DNA of 64,000 nucleotides from Spirochaetota bacterium (lineage in GTDB: Bacteria > Spirochaetota > Brachyspiria > Brachyspirales > JACRPF01), in NCBI GenBank assembly GCA_038043445.1, contig JBBTBY010000047.1, positions 1 to 64,000 of the forward strand, in the 5' to 3' direction. Below, in pieces: positions 43,543 to 52,147 of the stretch; within the stretch, counting starts at the first letter, position 1, and each line of letters starts with the position of its first letter. The translations under genes were made by a program, and so were the position numbers. The notes under the pieces are model-generated. The model had not been told where the DNA came from. It did no database searches and saw only the letters and a list, made by a program, of their open reading frames with translations.

Positions 43543-44844
43543 ATGTTTTCGACATTCCCGTTCAATAATCCCGGGTTCCAGTCATTTGCATGGGGCGTCA
43601 TAAGCGCCATTTCACTGCCGCTCGGGACGCTCACCATCCTTGTCTGGAAGCCCGGGCCGAAAGCGGTCGCTTTCCTCATGGCGTTCGGCGGCGGGGCGCT
43701 TCTTTCCGCGCTGACGATAGATCTTGTCGGCGCGGCGATAAAAGCAGGGCATTTCATCCCATTGGCCATCGGCTGTGCCGGCGGCGGTGTGCTTTTTGAG
43801 GTCTTAAACCAGCTGCTCAATAAACAGGGCGGTTTTCTGCGTAAATCATCCACAACGCTGAATTATCTGAAAATAAAAAAGTCACGGCAATTCAAGCGCA
43901 TATTCCGGGAATTGAGCCGCATCCCGATATTCCATGAGCTTCCCCCGGAAGAAATAAAGCTTTTAGCACCCTATATAACCGATTCACGATATCCGAAAGG
44001 TGTTTCAATATTCAAACAGGGGGAGAAAGGCGACAGCCTGTTCATCATCGAAAAGGGGATCGTGGATGTATGGGACGATAAGAGTAAGAAGCGAATATCG
44101 CGTCTTACTGATAACGATATCGTGGGCGAGATAGCGATCATTACCGGCGCGACAAGAACAGCCACGGCACGTACCGTGACCGATACGAACATGTGGGTGA
44201 TACAGAAGACCGATTTTGAGAAGGTGCTGGCGCAGTCCCCGCGCTTATCCCAGGTCATGAAGGATCTTATACAGGGCCGGCTCAAGCGATTGGAAAAGGT
44301 CATGGCCATTGATCCGAAGAAAGCGCGCCGCTGGGCCGCAACGGTGATCAGGAACATCGATGAGCGGGCGATGCTGCCGACGAACCATGAGATACAAAAA
44401 GCTGCCGCGGAGAATAAAGGCGCACCGCTGGCGATATGGCTCGGGATACTGCTTGACGGAATACCGGAGTCGCTTGTCATCGGCGCGAGTCTCATCCATT
44501 CATCGATAAGCTTTTCCCTGATAGCCGGTCTTTTTCTGTCGAATTATCCGGAGGCGCTTTCCAGTTCCATGGGCATGAAGGAGCAGGGCAAATCGTTCCC
44601 GCGTATCCTGCTGATGTGGAGCTCGCTTGTGCTTATCACCGGCATCGGCGCATTTTTCGGGAACATGCTCTTCGCGCATACGCCGCACTTTCTTTTCGCC
44701 TTCATCGAAGGACTTGCTGCGGGGGCGATGCTCACGATGATAGCAGAAACGATGCTCCCGGAGGCGTTCCATAAGGGCGGGTCCATCATCGGCCTGGCGA
44801 CACTGTTCGGCTTCCTCTCCGCGCTGTTCTTCAAGATGATATGA
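43543..44844 (+). CDS. ZIP-family transporter with an inserted cyclic-nucleotide-binding domain
   Basis: A 433-residue membrane protein. Three N-terminal helices (about 12-100) are followed by a complete cNMP-binding domain in the TM3-TM4 loop (about 125-240): IFHELPPEEIKLLAPYI, FKQGEKGDSLFIIEKG, and the phosphate-binding cassette VGEIAIITGATRTATART with Arg. The remaining helices carry ZIP-like motifs (GILLDGIPESLVIGAS; LSNYPEALSSSMGM). The TM4 His of the usual HNIPEG is Asp here. The ATG at 43543 is favoured by the promoter position and a GGCGG. Probably metal transport gated by a cyclic nucleotide. Confidence 0.85.
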   Translation: MFSTFPFNNPGFQSFAWGVISAISLPLGTLTILVWKPGPKAVAFLMAFGGGALLSALTIDLVGAAIKAGHFIPLAIGCAGGGVLFEVLNQLLNKQGGFLRKSSTTLNYLKIKKSRQFKRIFRELSRIPIFHELPPEEIKLLAPYITDSRYPKGVSIFKQGEKGDSLFIIEKGIVDVWDDKSKKRISRLTDNDIVGEIAIITGATRTATARTVTDTNMWVIQKTDFEKVLAQSPRLSQVMKDLIQGRLKRLEKVMAIDPKKARRWAATVIRNIDERAMLPTNHEIQKAAAENKGAPLAIWLGILLDGIPESLVIGASLIHSSISFSLIAGLFLSNYPEALSSSMGMKEQGKSFPRILLMWSSLVLITGIGAFFGNMLFAHTPHFLFAFIEGLAAGAMLTMIAETMLPEAFHKGGSIIGLATLFGFLSALFFKMI

Positions 44845-44854
44845 GGCGACGGGT

Positions 44855-46120
44855 TCAGGTCTTCTTCTTTTCCTTCTTCGCCGCAGGGAAAAGTATATTG
44901 TTGAGTATCAATCGATACCCCGGTGAATTTCTATGAAGCGAAAGGTCCGTCGGCGAATCCTCGATGTAGTGATTGGGGTCCTCAGGGTCATGCCCGCCGT
45001 AGAACGTGAAGCTCCCCTTCCCGAAATTGCCGTGCAGATATCTGACTGAATCGCTTTTCGGCGTATCGGCGAGAATGGTTATGCTGTCCTTGATATGCTT
45101 TCGGCGGAACGTTGATGTGATGCCGAAGAAACCGCGTATGACGCTTTCATGGTTCTGATTGAGCATTGCCGGCACGGGGTCGATCTTCGCCGAGAACGGG
45201 AAAAGCTCGAAATCGGTCATGGGGACGCGGTTGGGGGCGTTCACCCAGTTGAAATCGATATCGGAGAACGGGTTGAGATACGGCGTTTCATTGACGGTGA
45301 ACCCCTCGAAGGCGAATGTCTTTTTATGATCGATCCTCTTTTCCCAGTCGGCGGTCTGCGGCGTGCCGTCTATCTCCGGCGGGATGAAATCCGTCCCGTA
45401 CAGCGCAAGTGCTATGTCGATAGTTTCCACGGCGGCGCACATGGCGAACAGGAAACCGCCGTTGGCGACATAGTTCTGTATGCCGCGCGCGACCGCTCCC
45501 TTGTGTTCGCGCACCGATGCGAAGCCCGCTTCTTTCGCGAGCTTGGTGAAAAGCGACACCTGTTTCTGATACCAGGGGGCGGCGGCATGTGAGTAGAAGA
45601 ATCGGCTGAACTGTCCCGTAAAATCCTCGTGATGCAGATGCAGCCAGTCGTATTCGGAAAGCTTCCCCAGGAGCACCTCCCTGTCCCAGAGCTTGGTGTA
45701 CGGTATGTCGGCATAGACAAGCGCAAGCGTTACCGCATCATCCCACGGCGCCGTCCATTCGGGCGTATACACCGCGACCTTCGGCGCCTTCTCGAGCACG
45801 ATGCGCTCCATGTTGTTCTGTTCCATCGTGCGGTATATCGCCGCGGCATCGCTTTCGGATATGCGCATGACGGCAATGCCGTTCACACGTGCTTTTGCAT
45901 AAAATGCCGCAGATTCGCGGAAGAGGAACGCCCCCGCGCGATAATTGAGCAGCCACTCCGCCTTCTCGCCTGCGGCAAGCACGGTATAGGCGAGTCCATA
46001 CGCTTTGAGATGATCGGTCTGCGCTTCGTCCATGGGGACGAGGAGATACTGCGGGTAGAGGGGGGAAAGAAGGAGAAGGAATGCAAAAACCATAGCCCAA
46101 CATGCAGAAACAAAATCCAT
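44855..46120 (-). CDS. Secreted protein of unknown function (421 aa)
   Basis: The protein has a signal peptide (FVSACWAMVFAFLLLLSPLY). The mature part begins YLLVPMDEAQTDHLKAYGLA and includes HLHHEDFTGQFSRFF and GGFLFAMCAAVETIDIALAL, the last resembling the nucleophile region of class-I amidotransferase-like folds. Related proteins are, to my recollection, sometimes named asparagine synthetase B, but no ATP-pyrophosphatase or Ntn motif is present, so I do not use that name. The ATG at 46120 is chosen for the signal peptide. The frame is open upstream through a palindrome (46128-46156) that I regard as non-coding. Confidence 0.75.
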   Translation of the reverse strand: MDFVSACWAMVFAFLLLLSPLYPQYLLVPMDEAQTDHLKAYGLAYTVLAAGEKAEWLLNYRAGAFLFRESAAFYAKARVNGIAVMRISESDAAAIYRTMEQNNMERIVLEKAPKVAVYTPEWTAPWDDAVTLALVYADIPYTKLWDREVLLGKLSEYDWLHLHHEDFTGQFSRFFYSHAAAPWYQKQVSLFTKLAKEAGFASVREHKGAVARGIQNYVANGGFLFAMCAAVETIDIALALYGTDFIPPEIDGTPQTADWEKRIDHKKTFAFEGFTVNETPYLNPFSDIDFNWVNAPNRVPMTDFELFPFSAKIDPVPAMLNQNHESVIRGFFGITSTFRRKHIKDSITILADTPKSDSVRYLHGNFGKGSFTFYGGHDPEDPNHYIEDSPTDLSLHRNSPGYRLILNNILFPAAKKEKKKT

Positions 46121-46127
46121 CAGCCCC

Positions 46128-46156
46128 GAACGCACGGGGTCTTGACCCCGTGTTCG
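46128..46156. repeat. Dispersed palindrome, diverged form
   Basis: Arms GAACGCACGGGGTC and GACCCCGTGTTCG are related in layout to the AGAACAAGGG palindromes at 35459 and 47725 (GAAC, a few bases, a G-run, then mirrored). It lies 8 bp upstream of the secreted-protein start and would form a hairpin in that mRNA leader. Confidence 0.6.
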
Positions 46157-46281
46157 ATTGCCGCGTATCATGGCACACGAGGCCAAGGCCCCGTGCTCTT
46201 TCGCCATCATGTTATTTGCCCCGCAAACTGAATTCCAGCTATCGATCAACATGTCTACACCGACTACGCGGTTTATCCATC

Positions 46282-47637
46282 CTAATTCATCAATCCCGCG
46301 ACGGCCGTTCCGATTAGCGTCGCATTCTCAACGGTGAGGATGTCATAATAGATGCCCTTCTTCTCCCGGAGATACGCACCGAGAAATCGCTCGGTCTTCT
46401 GTTTGAGACCCGCAAGGCGATGGAAAGTCGTCCCTTCGGCGGTTATGCCCACCGGCGCGAGCGGATCGGTGCCGGCCCCCGAGCGTATGACAACGGATGC
46501 GAGATTGATAGCAGTGATAGCAGCGGAACGCGAGACGAGCATGTCAAAGAGATGCCAGAGCGTACGCGCGTCGTCACCCATGACGAGGCGGGAGAGCGAA
46601 TACTCTGTGTCATTGGGCATGCTGATAAAGTCATTGATGTCCTTCGTTTCGAGAGCGGTGAGCGATGAAAGAAGCGTGGCCGCGGCGGGAGAGAACAATC
46701 CCTCGCGGCATGCGGCATGCACGGCAAGAAGGGCGAGCGGCCCGAGATAGCGCCCGGACACTATCTTCTCAAGTCGATAATTCCCTTTGTCCTGCGTCGT
46801 CGCATCGAGCGCATCATCGAGATCACCATGCGGGAGCACGTTCATACCGCCCATCTCGATATTGATGCACTGCGAACGCTTTGCATCGAGACCTTTGACC
46901 TTGGTGATATTCCTGTTCGCTTCTACATAGCTCGTATTGGTGCCGGTACCAAGAATGAAGCCGATATAGCTCCCGTACTGACGCGCACCGGAGACCGAAC
47001 GCCCGGCAAGAAGGGTTGCGACCGTATCATTGAGTATGACGATGTTCTTTTTCGACGCCCCGTTCGCGGCGAGCGCGGCCGTAAGCCCCTCGCCGATGAA
47101 ACTCCCCTCTACCGCTTTTGCTTTTACTTCCTTCGTCCAATGCATGAGCTTGCCGTCCTTCGACGGGAACATCTCGACGGGGTAGGAGAAGCAGAAACTG
47201 ATGGAATCGGAAACATCGGCCACCGCGCGGACATGGGCGGACATGGCAGCGTAGAATTCATCCTTGGCAAGCTCACGCTCGATACCCGGCATGCGATGCG
47301 TGGTGAAATTCTCCACCACCGGATTCCTCGATGCATCGAATCGCACCGTTGATACGCGGAAATTCGTACCGCCCGCATCGAGCACTATGACCTTCTTGTC
47401 GACAGGGAGTTCATGCTCGGTATCGACCTCGATATAGGTCGGTATCATCTTAAGCGAGCTTTTCTTCCCGGCAAGACCGTTCTCCATCTCGGAGCAGAAC
47501 CGCTTCGTCCATGTATCGATATCGATATCACGATAGTTCGCGCCGTGCCTCGTGAGGAATCGCGATACACGCGTTTCAGGCGTAACGGATTTCGCTTTCG
47601 TCGTCGCACGTGCTTTCTTTGCCGGTCGTTTCTTCAT
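46282..47637 (-). CDS. Eukaryote-type hexokinase
   Basis: Phosphorylates glucose and related hexoses with ATP. The 451-residue protein has the hexokinase_1/hexokinase_2 two-domain pattern: phosphate-binding VIVLDAGGTNFRVS, sugar-binding SFCFSYPVE, catalytic Asp in ILNDTVATLLAG, then GFILGTGTNTSYVE and the C-terminal phosphate motif GTAVAG. This type is typical of Treponema and other spirochaetes rather than most bacteria. A basic Lys/Ala-rich tail (MKKRPAKKARATTKAK) precedes the domain. It has its own promoter. It is probably the entry point for the sugars freed by nearby hydrolases. Confidence 0.92.
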   Translation of the reverse strand: MKKRPAKKARATTKAKSVTPETRVSRFLTRHGANYRDIDIDTWTKRFCSEMENGLAGKKSSLKMIPTYIEVDTEHELPVDKKVIVLDAGGTNFRVSTVRFDASRNPVVENFTTHRMPGIERELAKDEFYAAMSAHVRAVADVSDSISFCFSYPVEMFPSKDGKLMHWTKEVKAKAVEGSFIGEGLTAALAANGASKKNIVILNDTVATLLAGRSVSGARQYGSYIGFILGTGTNTSYVEANRNITKVKGLDAKRSQCINIEMGGMNVLPHGDLDDALDATTQDKGNYRLEKIVSGRYLGPLALLAVHAACREGLFSPAAATLLSSLTALETKDINDFISMPNDTEYSLSRLVMGDDARTLWHLFDMLVSRSAAITAINLASVVIRSGAGTDPLAPVGITAEGTTFHRLAGLKQKTERFLGAYLREKKGIYYDILTVENATLIGTAVAGLMN

Positions 47638-47664
47638 TATCCTGCTCCGAATGGAAGTGCAAGA

Positions 47665-47693
47665 ACAATATCATTGAAAAGATGCTTCGTCAA
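47665..47693 (-). promoter_or_regulatory. Promoter of the hexokinase gene
   Basis: Minus strand: TTGACG (47693-47688), 17 bp, TATTGT (47670-47665). Confidence 0.5.
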
Positions 47694-47724
47694 CAACCGC
47701 GTGTATGGAGAGCTGTGCGATCAG

Positions 47725-47752
47725 AGAACAAGGGCTCATGAGCCCTTGTTCT
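47725..47752. repeat. Dispersed 28-bp palindrome (AGAACAAGGG family), copy 2
   Basis: A perfect palindrome with 14-bp arms AGAACAAGGGCTCA. It differs from the copy at 35459-35486 in one base. It lies between the hexokinase promoter and the ilvC terminator. Confidence 0.85.
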
Positions 47753-47772
47753 TCAAACCGGGGCAGGGCAAT

Positions 47773-47804
47773 AAAAAAGGCAGGGCATATGCCCCGCCTT
47801 TTTT
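47773..47804. terminator. Terminator after ilvC
   Basis: A-run, nested stem GGC-AGGGCATATGCCCC-GCC, T-run. Strong, and usable in both directions. Confidence 0.9.
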
Positions 47805-47822
47805 CATTCGTTCGGTGTTCGA

Positions 47823-48833
47823 TCAATGCGCTTCGACGAGCTTGTCCTTCTTGATGAACGACATCATATCGCGGAGCTTCTTGCCCACGGTCTCGATGTC
47901 ATGCTTCTGATACTTCTCGCGCAGTTTCTTGAATTCCGGATAACCCTTGTCGCATTCCTCGATCCACTGCTTCGCGAACGCGCCGCTTTGGATCTCTTTC
48001 AACACCTTGCGCATCTCATCCTTCGTTTTCTCGTTGATGATACGCGGACCGATCTTGTATCCGCCGTACTCGGCCGTGTCGGACACAGAGTAGTACATAT
48101 CGGCGATGCCGCCGGCATAGATAAGGTCGACGATGAGCTTCGTTTCATGGAGGCATTCGAAATACGCCATTTCCGGGGCATAGCCGGCTTCAACGAGGGT
48201 CTCATAGCCCTTGATGATAAGGTCGGCAAGACCGCCGCAGAGCACGACTTGTTCGCCGAAAAGGTCGGTCTCGGTCTCTTCCTTGAACGATGTTTCGATG
48301 ACGCCGGCGCGCGTTCCGCCCAGTCCCTTCGCGTATGCAAGGGCGATATCCTTTGCCTTGCCGCTCGCGTCCTTTTCAATGGCGATAAGACACGGTATGC
48401 CCGAGCCGTTGACGTATTCGCGGCGAAGCGTGTGTCCCGGACCCTTGGGGGCTATCATGATGACATCGACGCCGTCCGGGGCAGCGATGCGTTTGAAGTG
48501 GATATTGAATCCGTGCGAGAAGCCGATGGACTTGCCCGGCTTCATATGCTGTTTGATCTCGGCTTCATAGACCTTTTTCTGCACCTGGTCGGGAAGGAGT
48601 ATGTGTATTATGTCCGCTTTCGAAGCGGCATCGGACGCGCTCATCGGCGAAAAGCCGTCTTTTTTGGCCCGCTCGAAGTTGGGCGTGCCGGCGACCTCGG
48701 CGATGATGACGGTGAGGCCGGAATCGCGGAGGTTCTGCGCCTGCGCATGACCCTGTGAGCCGTAGCCGATTATCGCAATGGTCTTACCTTTGAGTATGTC
48801 AAGGTTGGCATCATTGTCGTAATAGATCTTCAT
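47823..48833 (-). CDS. ilvC: Ketol-acid reductoisomerase
   Basis: Second step of branched-chain amino acid synthesis, isomerising and reducing acetolactate with NAD(P)H and Mg. Class I length (336 residues). The Rossmann motif is [20 protein letters not shown]; the metal-site motifs [12 protein letters not shown] and [14 protein letters not shown] are intact. AAGGAG lies 6 nt before the ATG. It is monocistronic with its own promoter and terminator. The C-terminal end carries a Lys-rich tail before EAH. Confidence 0.97.
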   Translation of the reverse strand: MKIYYDNDANLDILKGKTIAIIGYGSQGHAQAQNLRDSGLTVIIAEVAGTPNFERAKKDGFSPMSASDAASKADIIHILLPDQVQKKVYEAEIKQHMKPGKSIGFSHGFNIHFKRIAAPDGVDVIMIAPKGPGHTLRREYVNGSGIPCLIAIEKDASGKAKDIALAYAKGLGGTRAGVIETSFKEETETDLFGEQVVLCGGLADLIIKGYETLVEAGYAPEMAYFECLHETKLIVDLIYAGGIADMYYSVSDTAEYGGYKIGPRIINEKTKDEMRKVLKEIQSGAFAKQWIEECDKGYPEFKKLREKYQKHDIETVGKKLRDMMSFIKKDKLVEAH

Positions 48834-48866
48834 GGTATCTCCTTTGGAATGGATAATAGGGGCGTC

Positions 48867-48894
48867 ATTCTATATGGAACAGCCGAAATGTCAA
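48867..48894 (-). promoter_or_regulatory. Promoter of ilvC, framed by an inverted repeat
   Basis: Minus strand: TTGACA (48894-48889), 16 bp, TAGAAT (48872-48867). AGGGGCG (48858-48864) and CGCCCCT (48900-48906) flank it symmetrically. Confidence 0.65.
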
Positions 48895-48936
48895 TCCAGC
48901 GCCCCTAGAACAGATGCATATATGCTCGCTCAATCC

Positions 48937-48964
48937 TTGATTTCATGGAACAACACTGTATAAT
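48937..48964 (+). promoter_or_regulatory. Promoter of the comFB-pyrK pair
   Basis: TTGATT (48937-48942), 16 bp, TATAAT (48959-48964). Start codon at 49027. Confidence 0.6.
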
Positions 48965-49026
48965 AGTGATATCCGCCCAGGTCGTGTACCACAGAGAATA
49001 CGCCGAAGAAAGCGAGACGTTCCCCT

Positions 49027-49689
49027 ATGCGTTATATCGTCAATCTCCTCGAAGATATCGTCGAAAAATGCACGGATGAGTACCTCAAGGATGCCGGTGT
49101 CTCCGTAGATTCAAGCGTTAAATACGATATCATCGTATACACGCTCAACAAACTGCTTCCGCAGTACGTAGTAAGCGCGCGCGGCAAGCTCCATTCGATA
49201 AAGAACAACGAGAACGTACAGCACATCGCCGATATCTATCACTGCATACACGAAGGGTATGAGGTCGTACAGAAACGGCGCGGGTATTCGACGCGCGAGA
49301 CGCTCCCGATAATCCCCGAAGACGGGCTCTATTGTGTGTACCCCGAGGTCATGGGCACCGTGTTCAACGGGAAAAGCTTCATGCGCCTTTCACGCGGCAC
49401 GGTGAGCATGCTCGAGAACGAGGACCTCATCGCCCCCTACAACGGGAATTTCCCGAACCCCTATTCGATATCGGAAAAAACGAGCGGCCGCTACATGTTC
49501 CGGTTCAAGCCCAGGCGCGTGTACACCGAAGCGCTTGTCATGGCGGTGCTCACGCTTCGTATCGAAAGCCACGGGTTCGAACCGCATATCTCGCATGTGA
49601 AACTGCCGATAAGCCCGGTGCAATGCACGCGCAGCGAAGTGCCGGGGTTCACCACGCATATCGTCAACGATATCTATCTCACGGACTGA
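49027..49689 (+). CDS. ComFB-domain protein
   Basis: A 220-residue protein. The first 85 residues follow the ComFB family pattern (IVNLLEDIVEKCTDEYL ... VKYDIIVYTLNKLLPQYVVS), a small fold that in some bacteria binds cyclic dinucleotides. The family's zinc-binding cysteines are not evident here. The remainder (about 90-220) is unrecognised, with a conserved-looking GVMG-type loop and a basic MFRFKPRRVY segment. It has its own promoter, and pyrK starts 1 nt after its stop, so the two are co-translated. No competence genes adjoin. Confidence 0.75.
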   Translation: MRYIVNLLEDIVEKCTDEYLKDAGVSVDSSVKYDIIVYTLNKLLPQYVVSARGKLHSIKNNENVQHIADIYHCIHEGYEVVQKRRGYSTRETLPIIPEDGLYCVYPEVMGTVFNGKSFMRLSRGTVSMLENEDLIAPYNGNFPNPYSISEKTSGRYMFRFKPRRVYTEALVMAVLTLRIESHGFEPHISHVKLPISPVQCTRSEVPGFTTHIVNDIYLTD

Positions 49690-49690
49690 T

Positions 49691-50458
49691 ATGGCTTCAC
49701 GGGGCGTCTATACCGAACGGATCACCGGCGTACAGAAGATCGGCGATGATTACCGTGTGATCACATTCAATGATGCGCCACTCGCGAGAACGGTAAAACC
49801 GGGGATGTTCTTCACCGCAGCATGCGGCGGGGGCACGGTGCTCCGCCGGCCGTTCGCCTTCATGGATGTTTCCGGCGATGAGATACGTGCACTGTACCGC
49901 ATCGTCGGCACGGGTACGGAGAACCTCGCGAGGCTCTCCGTCGGCGATACGCTTTCCATCGTCGCACCGCTCGGCACGCCATTTCCCCTGCCGACAAAGG
50001 ACAGGCGCACGATACTGGTCACCGGCGGTGTCGGCACGCCGCCGATGTATCTCCTTGCGAAACATCTGTCACCGCGTCATGAGGTGCATGTGTTCATCGG
50101 CGCTTCAACGCGCTCGCACCTGCTCTTCGCCGAGCAGTTCAGGAAGATAACCCCGCATGTGTTCTGTGCCACCGACGACGGGAGCTACGGCGAAAAGGGC
50201 ACGGTCGTCGATCTGCTCAGGAAGAAATTCTCCCTCCCGCTCATGAGCGCGCTCGTGTATGCCTGCGGGCCCAAGCCCATGCTCCGCGCGCTTGCCGACT
50301 TTCTCGCCGTCAATAAGCTCACCGGCTATTTCTCGCTTGAAGCGCTCATGGGCTGCGGCTACGGCGTCTGCCTCGGCTGTGCGGTGACGACCAAGGACGG
50401 CTATAAGCTCTGCTGTTCCGACGGCCCGGTGTTCAAAGCGGATGAAGTGATATTCTAG
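49691..50458 (+). CDS. pyrK: Dihydroorotate dehydrogenase electron transfer subunit (PyrK)-like
   Basis: A 255-residue flavoprotein-iron-sulfur subunit of the ferredoxin reductase superfamily. It has an FAD-binding barrel (VLRRPFAFMDVSG, YRIVGTGTENLA), an NAD-binding lobe (TILVTGGVGTPPMYLLA, YACGPKPMLRAL) and a C-terminal [2Fe-2S] motif in ALMGCGYGVCLGCA followed by LCCSDGPVF, the PyrK signature. PyrD does not adjoin, though PyrK normally pairs with it. The ATG follows the ComFB stop by 1 nt; the last 4 bp overlap the convergent beta-helix gene. Confidence 0.9.
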   Translation: MASRGVYTERITGVQKIGDDYRVITFNDAPLARTVKPGMFFTAACGGGTVLRRPFAFMDVSGDEIRALYRIVGTGTENLARLSVGDTLSIVAPLGTPFPLPTKDRRTILVTGGVGTPPMYLLAKHLSPRHEVHVFIGASTRSHLLFAEQFRKITPHVFCATDDGSYGEKGTVVDLLRKKFSLPLMSALVYACGPKPMLRALADFLAVNKLTGYFSLEALMGCGYGVCLGCAVTTKDGYKLCCSDGPVFKADEVIF

Positions 50459-51882
50459 CGCGCCTCGATCGCCCCTGCGGTCGGGCGTGACGAACGCTTC
50501 TTTCCGAAAAAATCATGTGCTGCGCGGTATCGGACGTCGTTCGTACGTACATGATCATCGGGCACCGTTGACGGTGTCTGCGATGCTATCGTATAGACAT
50601 CGCCGTTCACGGTTATCGCGCTGCCGCCTTCCCGCGTGAGCGTGCTCCCGGCATCCTTGCCCTGTGCACGCCATTCCTCGAACGTGAACGACTCCTTACG
50701 CACACCGAAAAGCCATGGCGCGTTCTGTGAAAGCGAATATACGTTGTTCTCCGGATGGAAGGAGCGATATTTCTCCGTTCCCTGATCAGCATTCTGGAAC
50801 ACCATCGATATCGGGTTCGATGCGACGACAAGCGAATTGATGATATACGCGGGGCCGGTAAAATCCCAGAGCTTGTAATGGATGTTCGCTGTCGGCGTAT
50901 CGTAGATCCAGGTGTTATGCAGGAACACCTGCCGCCACGTGTGATGATAATCGCCGTGGAACACGTTGAAGAAAATGTTGTTCACCCACACGATAGCGTC
51001 ATCGGACGTGCCGGTGCCGGGGCTTTTCGTGAGCGTGCAGTTCTTCACGATGGTGCGTTCGATGCGCAGCACCCGATCGGAGATATCGGTACGGCGATGG
51101 CTCACGTCCATGGCGCCGTCCGCATACTTCATATCCCAGTTCTCGATATAGTTATTGAACAGGATGCCGTTCGGAGCGGAATGTATCTGTATGCCGTCCT
51201 TGTTCTCCCACGTGTCGCCGAAGGTATAATCGTGGATATAGCAATTCTGTATCGTCAGCCACTGTATGTCGCGTGCATTCGTCGAATAGCGGCGATAGAG
51301 TTTTCCGGATGCATCCATCTGCCCGCCCTCGATGAAGATGCCGATGCCGTTCCGGAAGAGGCCGTTCCCTTCGTAGTCGATGCCGGCTATCTCCACGCCG
51401 TCGATGAAGACATAACCGCAGTTCTCAATGCGCAGATGCACCTGGCTCAATGCGCCGGCGAAATACGAATTCCTGACAACGACCACATCGCAGTCCTCTA
51501 TGAAAACGTCATGAGACCCGGCATTCTTCGCGTTCTTCTGGACAACATAGACATTGTCGACAACGACACTCTTGCACTCGCGGATATAATACATCGTCGT
51601 CTTGTACTTGTCGGCGGGCACATCCCATGAGACACGCACCGCGCGGTTCGTGAGATACACCGCCGGCATCTCCTCGAAGCGCTCTTTCGCTTTCATGCCG
51701 TCGACATCCGAGAATCGTACGGCACGTATATCCTTTTTTGCTATCGCCTTCCCCGTACCCATGTTCGCCCAATCGCTCATATACGCCGCGCTGTATTTTC
51801 CATGCTCCATGATGAACCCCGGGGCATCGACCGCGAGCACGGATATTGCCGCGACGCACATGATAATAACTGCTTTTTCCAT
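50455..51882 (-). CDS. Secreted right-handed parallel beta-helix protein
   Basis: A 475-residue exported protein. Signal peptide AVIIMCVAAISVLAVDAPG is followed by repeated beta-helix coils (CKSVVVDNVYVVQKNAKNAG, NCGYVFIDGVEIAGIDYEGN, WLTIQNCYIHDYTFG, VKNCTLTKSPGTGTSDDAIV). This is the pectate-lyase-like fold found in many polysaccharide lyases and hydrolases; catalytic residues and substrate cannot be assigned. The start at 51882 is chosen for the signal peptide; the longer open frame upstream spans a promoter. It lies among other polysaccharide-degradation genes. Confidence 0.8.
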   Translation of the reverse strand: MEKAVIIMCVAAISVLAVDAPGFIMEHGKYSAAYMSDWANMGTGKAIAKKDIRAVRFSDVDGMKAKERFEEMPAVYLTNRAVRVSWDVPADKYKTTMYYIRECKSVVVDNVYVVQKNAKNAGSHDVFIEDCDVVVVRNSYFAGALSQVHLRIENCGYVFIDGVEIAGIDYEGNGLFRNGIGIFIEGGQMDASGKLYRRYSTNARDIQWLTIQNCYIHDYTFGDTWENKDGIQIHSAPNGILFNNYIENWDMKYADGAMDVSHRRTDISDRVLRIERTIVKNCTLTKSPGTGTSDDAIVWVNNIFFNVFHGDYHHTWRQVFLHNTWIYDTPTANIHYKLWDFTGPAYIINSLVVASNPISMVFQNADQGTEKYRSFHPENNVYSLSQNAPWLFGVRKESFTFEEWRAQGKDAGSTLTREGGSAITVNGDVYTIASQTPSTVPDDHVRTNDVRYRAAHDFFGKKRSSRPTAGAIEAR

Positions 51883-51960
51883 TCTTCCGCCCGGTATATA
51901 TCCCTCCGTCATCTCGATGCATGACAGTGCGATATACACATTTTTAATCTGCTCCGTCGG

Positions 51961-51989
51961 AGTATACTTCATTGCGATGCTTTTGTCAT
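51961..51989 (-). promoter_or_regulatory. Promoter of the beta-helix gene at 50455-51882
   Basis: Minus strand: ATGACA (51989-51984), 17 bp, TATACT (51966-51961). Leader of about 70 nt. Confidence 0.5.
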
Positions 51990-52067
51990 TGGAAAAAAAA
52001 GACATCTGCCTGCAGGAAGATGACACGCATATATCAGCAGCCAGCATGCATGCACAACGGCGTTCTA

Positions 52068-52095
52068 TTGACAATTACCCGCTCACGCATATAGT
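52068..52095 (+). promoter_or_regulatory. Promoter of the FecR-OmpA gene
   Basis: TTGACA (52068-52073), 16 bp, TATAGT (52090-52095). Confidence 0.65.
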
Positions 52096-52147
52096 TATTA
52101 CGTGCGGCGCACCCTATCGTCGAAATTCCCGGATGCAGGGGGAGAAC

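Noticed and set aside
44855-46120. Naming the secreted 421-residue protein asparagine synthetase B
   Set aside because: Neither the Ntn glutaminase nor the ATP-pyrophosphatase motif is present, and the protein is exported.
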